Positions 21,687-22,566 of a DNA stretch of 22,566 bases are shown in pieces (position 1 is the stretch's first letter; every line of letters starts with the position of its first letter). The notes under the pieces are model-generated. The model had not been told where the DNA came from and ran no database searches. It saw nothing but the letters and a program-made list of their open reading frames with translations. The stretch lies in assembly GCA_934792465.1 (NCBI GenBank), contig CAKVOK010000054.1, positions 1-22,566 of the forward strand, written 5' to 3'. The position numbers were made by a program, and so were the translations under genes. The DNA is from an uncultured Clostridia bacterium. Its GTDB lineage: Bacteria; Bacillota; Clostridia; RUG12999.

Positions 21687-22494
21687 TATAATAAGAGATA
21701 TTTCAATGAGATTTCCGGGAGGAAGAGAAAAGGCGTTGACGTTCAGCTATGATGACGGCGTGATATATGACGAAAAGCTTGCGTCGATTCTTAATGCGCA
21801 TAAGATGAAAGGAACGTTTAACGTAAACAGCGAATTTTTGGGAATGGATAAACATCATCTCACAAAGGAAAAAGCACTTGAAGTTTATAAAGGTCACGAA
21901 GTGAGCGTACACGGTACGTATCATGCGGACTTTACAAAAGTTCCGACAAGCCGTGCGGTATGCGAAATGATAGAAGACAGAATTAACCTTGAAAAATGCT
22001 TTAATACAATCGTGCGCGGCATGGCATATCCTTACGGAACGTATAACGACGAGATTGTATCCGCTGCCAAAAGCTGCGGAATAGTATATTCGAGAACGAC
22101 TAAATCAACACACAGTTTTAATTTGCCCGAAAACTGGCTCACGCTTCACCCTACATGTCACCATAATGATGGAAAGCTTATGGAGCTTGCAAAGCAGTTT
22201 GTGGAATTAAAGTCGTGGAGAGGTCCGCAGATGTTCTATCTGTGGGGACATTCATATGAATTTAACGATAATAACAACTGGAATATCATCGAAGAATTTA
22301 CGGATTTCATGGCAGACCGTGACGATATTTGGTATGCAACGAATATGGAAATATATAATGCGGTGAAAGCTTACGAATCGCTTATATACAGTGCGGACGG
22401 CACGAGAATAGAAAATCCGACGCTCCGGGACGTATGGATATGTACATACGATGAAGTGAAAAAGATTCCGTCAGGGGAAATAATAACGTTATAA
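21676..22494 (+). CDS. Polysaccharide deacetylase-like (NodB homology) protein
   Basis: The 272-residue protein shows the NodB pattern: LTFSYDDGVIYD with Asp26 and Asp27 (usually TFDDG), H79-x3-H83 in SVHGTYHAD for metal binding, and RGMAYPYGTYND as motif 3. There is no signal peptide or membrane segment, so it should be cytoplasmic, unlike peptidoglycan deacetylases. Enzymes of this fold remove acetyl groups or related amides from sugars. The second of two ATGs is preferred because ACGGAGG is 8 nt from it and only 2 nt from the first (21670). Last gene of the operon. Its stop codon is the start of the right-end repeat motif. Confidence 0.88.
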   Translation: MKNNIIRDISMRFPGGREKALTFSYDDGVIYDEKLASILNAHKMKGTFNVNSEFLGMDKHHLTKEKALEVYKGHEVSVHGTYHADFTKVPTSRAVCEMIEDRINLEKCFNTIVRGMAYPYGTYNDEIVSAAKSCGIVYSRTTKSTHSFNLPENWLTLHPTCHHNDGKLMELAKQFVELKSWRGPQMFYLWGHSYEFNDNNNWNIIEEFTDFMADRDDIWYATNMEIYNAVKAYESLIYSADGTRIENPTLRDVWICTYDEVKKIPSGEIITL

Positions 22495-22555
22495 ATAATG
22501 TCTACTGAACAAATGGTTTTGCGAAACCATTTGTGTGAAACCTTCGGTTTCACAC
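22489..22555 (+). repeat. Right copy of the end repeat, followed by two perfect hairpins
   Basis: Positions 22489-22512 match 60-83 (inverted) at 23 of 24 bases, and the first six bases overlap the deacetylase stop codon. Next come AAATGGTTT-TGCG-AAACCATTT (22511-22532) and GTGTGAAACC-TTC-GGTTTCACAC (22533-22555), both perfectly paired and abutting. No T-tract follows before the window ends, so they do not look like a normal terminator, although they follow the operon. Confidence 0.65.
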
Positions 22556-22566
22556 CTAAAAACAGC

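Overview
The window reads as chromosomal sequence of an anaerobic, low-to-moderate GC member of the Firmicutes, most likely class Clostridia. The signs are strong AGGAGG-type ribosome binding sites, TTGACA/TATAAT promoters, a fused IspH-ribosomal protein S1 gene, a methionine synthase split from its activation domain, and the gene order flavoprotein-cmk-plsC-ispH/rpsA. I see no phage, transposase or CRISPR genes. The species call is inference; there is no rRNA here.

Layout. Positions 1-430 hold a leftward promoter for a gene outside the window, a tRNA-Arg(ACG) with its promoter and terminator, and one half of an inverted repeat whose partner lies at the far right end. Positions 434-6290 are a leftward methionine/one-carbon block: promoter, a small unknown gene with a suspicious frame break, metF, the MetH activation protein and metH (cobalamin-dependent, without its own activation domain), followed by an acyl-CoA thioesterase and a YitT-family membrane protein. 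Positions 6350-9660 hold a secreted transglutaminase-like protein and a MerR regulator (leftward) and an iron-dependent alcohol dehydrogenase (rightward). The latter is driven by a textbook MerR promoter with a 19-bp spacer and a perfect 20-bp palindrome, which suggests aldehyde-responsive control.

Positions 9680-10660 hold a frame-broken GtrA-like membrane protein and a HAD-IB phosphatase. Positions 10730-15690 are a leftward housekeeping operon: flavoprotein, cytidylate kinase, PlsC-type acyltransferase and IspH-S1 fusion. The fusion has a strong internal ribosome binding site exactly where the S1 part begins, and a pentapeptide-repeat acidic tail. Positions 15690-16210 contain no ordinary gene but an unusual array: three copies of a ~90-105-bp element with two hairpins each, whose stem changes are compensated, plus further palindromes between copies.

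Positions 16210-19350 are a leftward aspartate-family block: an ACT/HTH regulator-like protein, homoserine dehydrogenase and aspartate kinase. Divergent from it (19440-22494) is an operon of an ApgM-type phosphoglycerate mutase-like protein (a candidate alternative homoserine kinase by context), a PfkB sugar kinase and a polysaccharide deacetylase-like protein. The window closes with a copy of the left-end motif and two perfect hairpins.

The best candidates for something undescribed are the hairpin-repeat array at 15726-16121, the internal start in ispH-rpsA, and the dispersed repeat shared by both ends.
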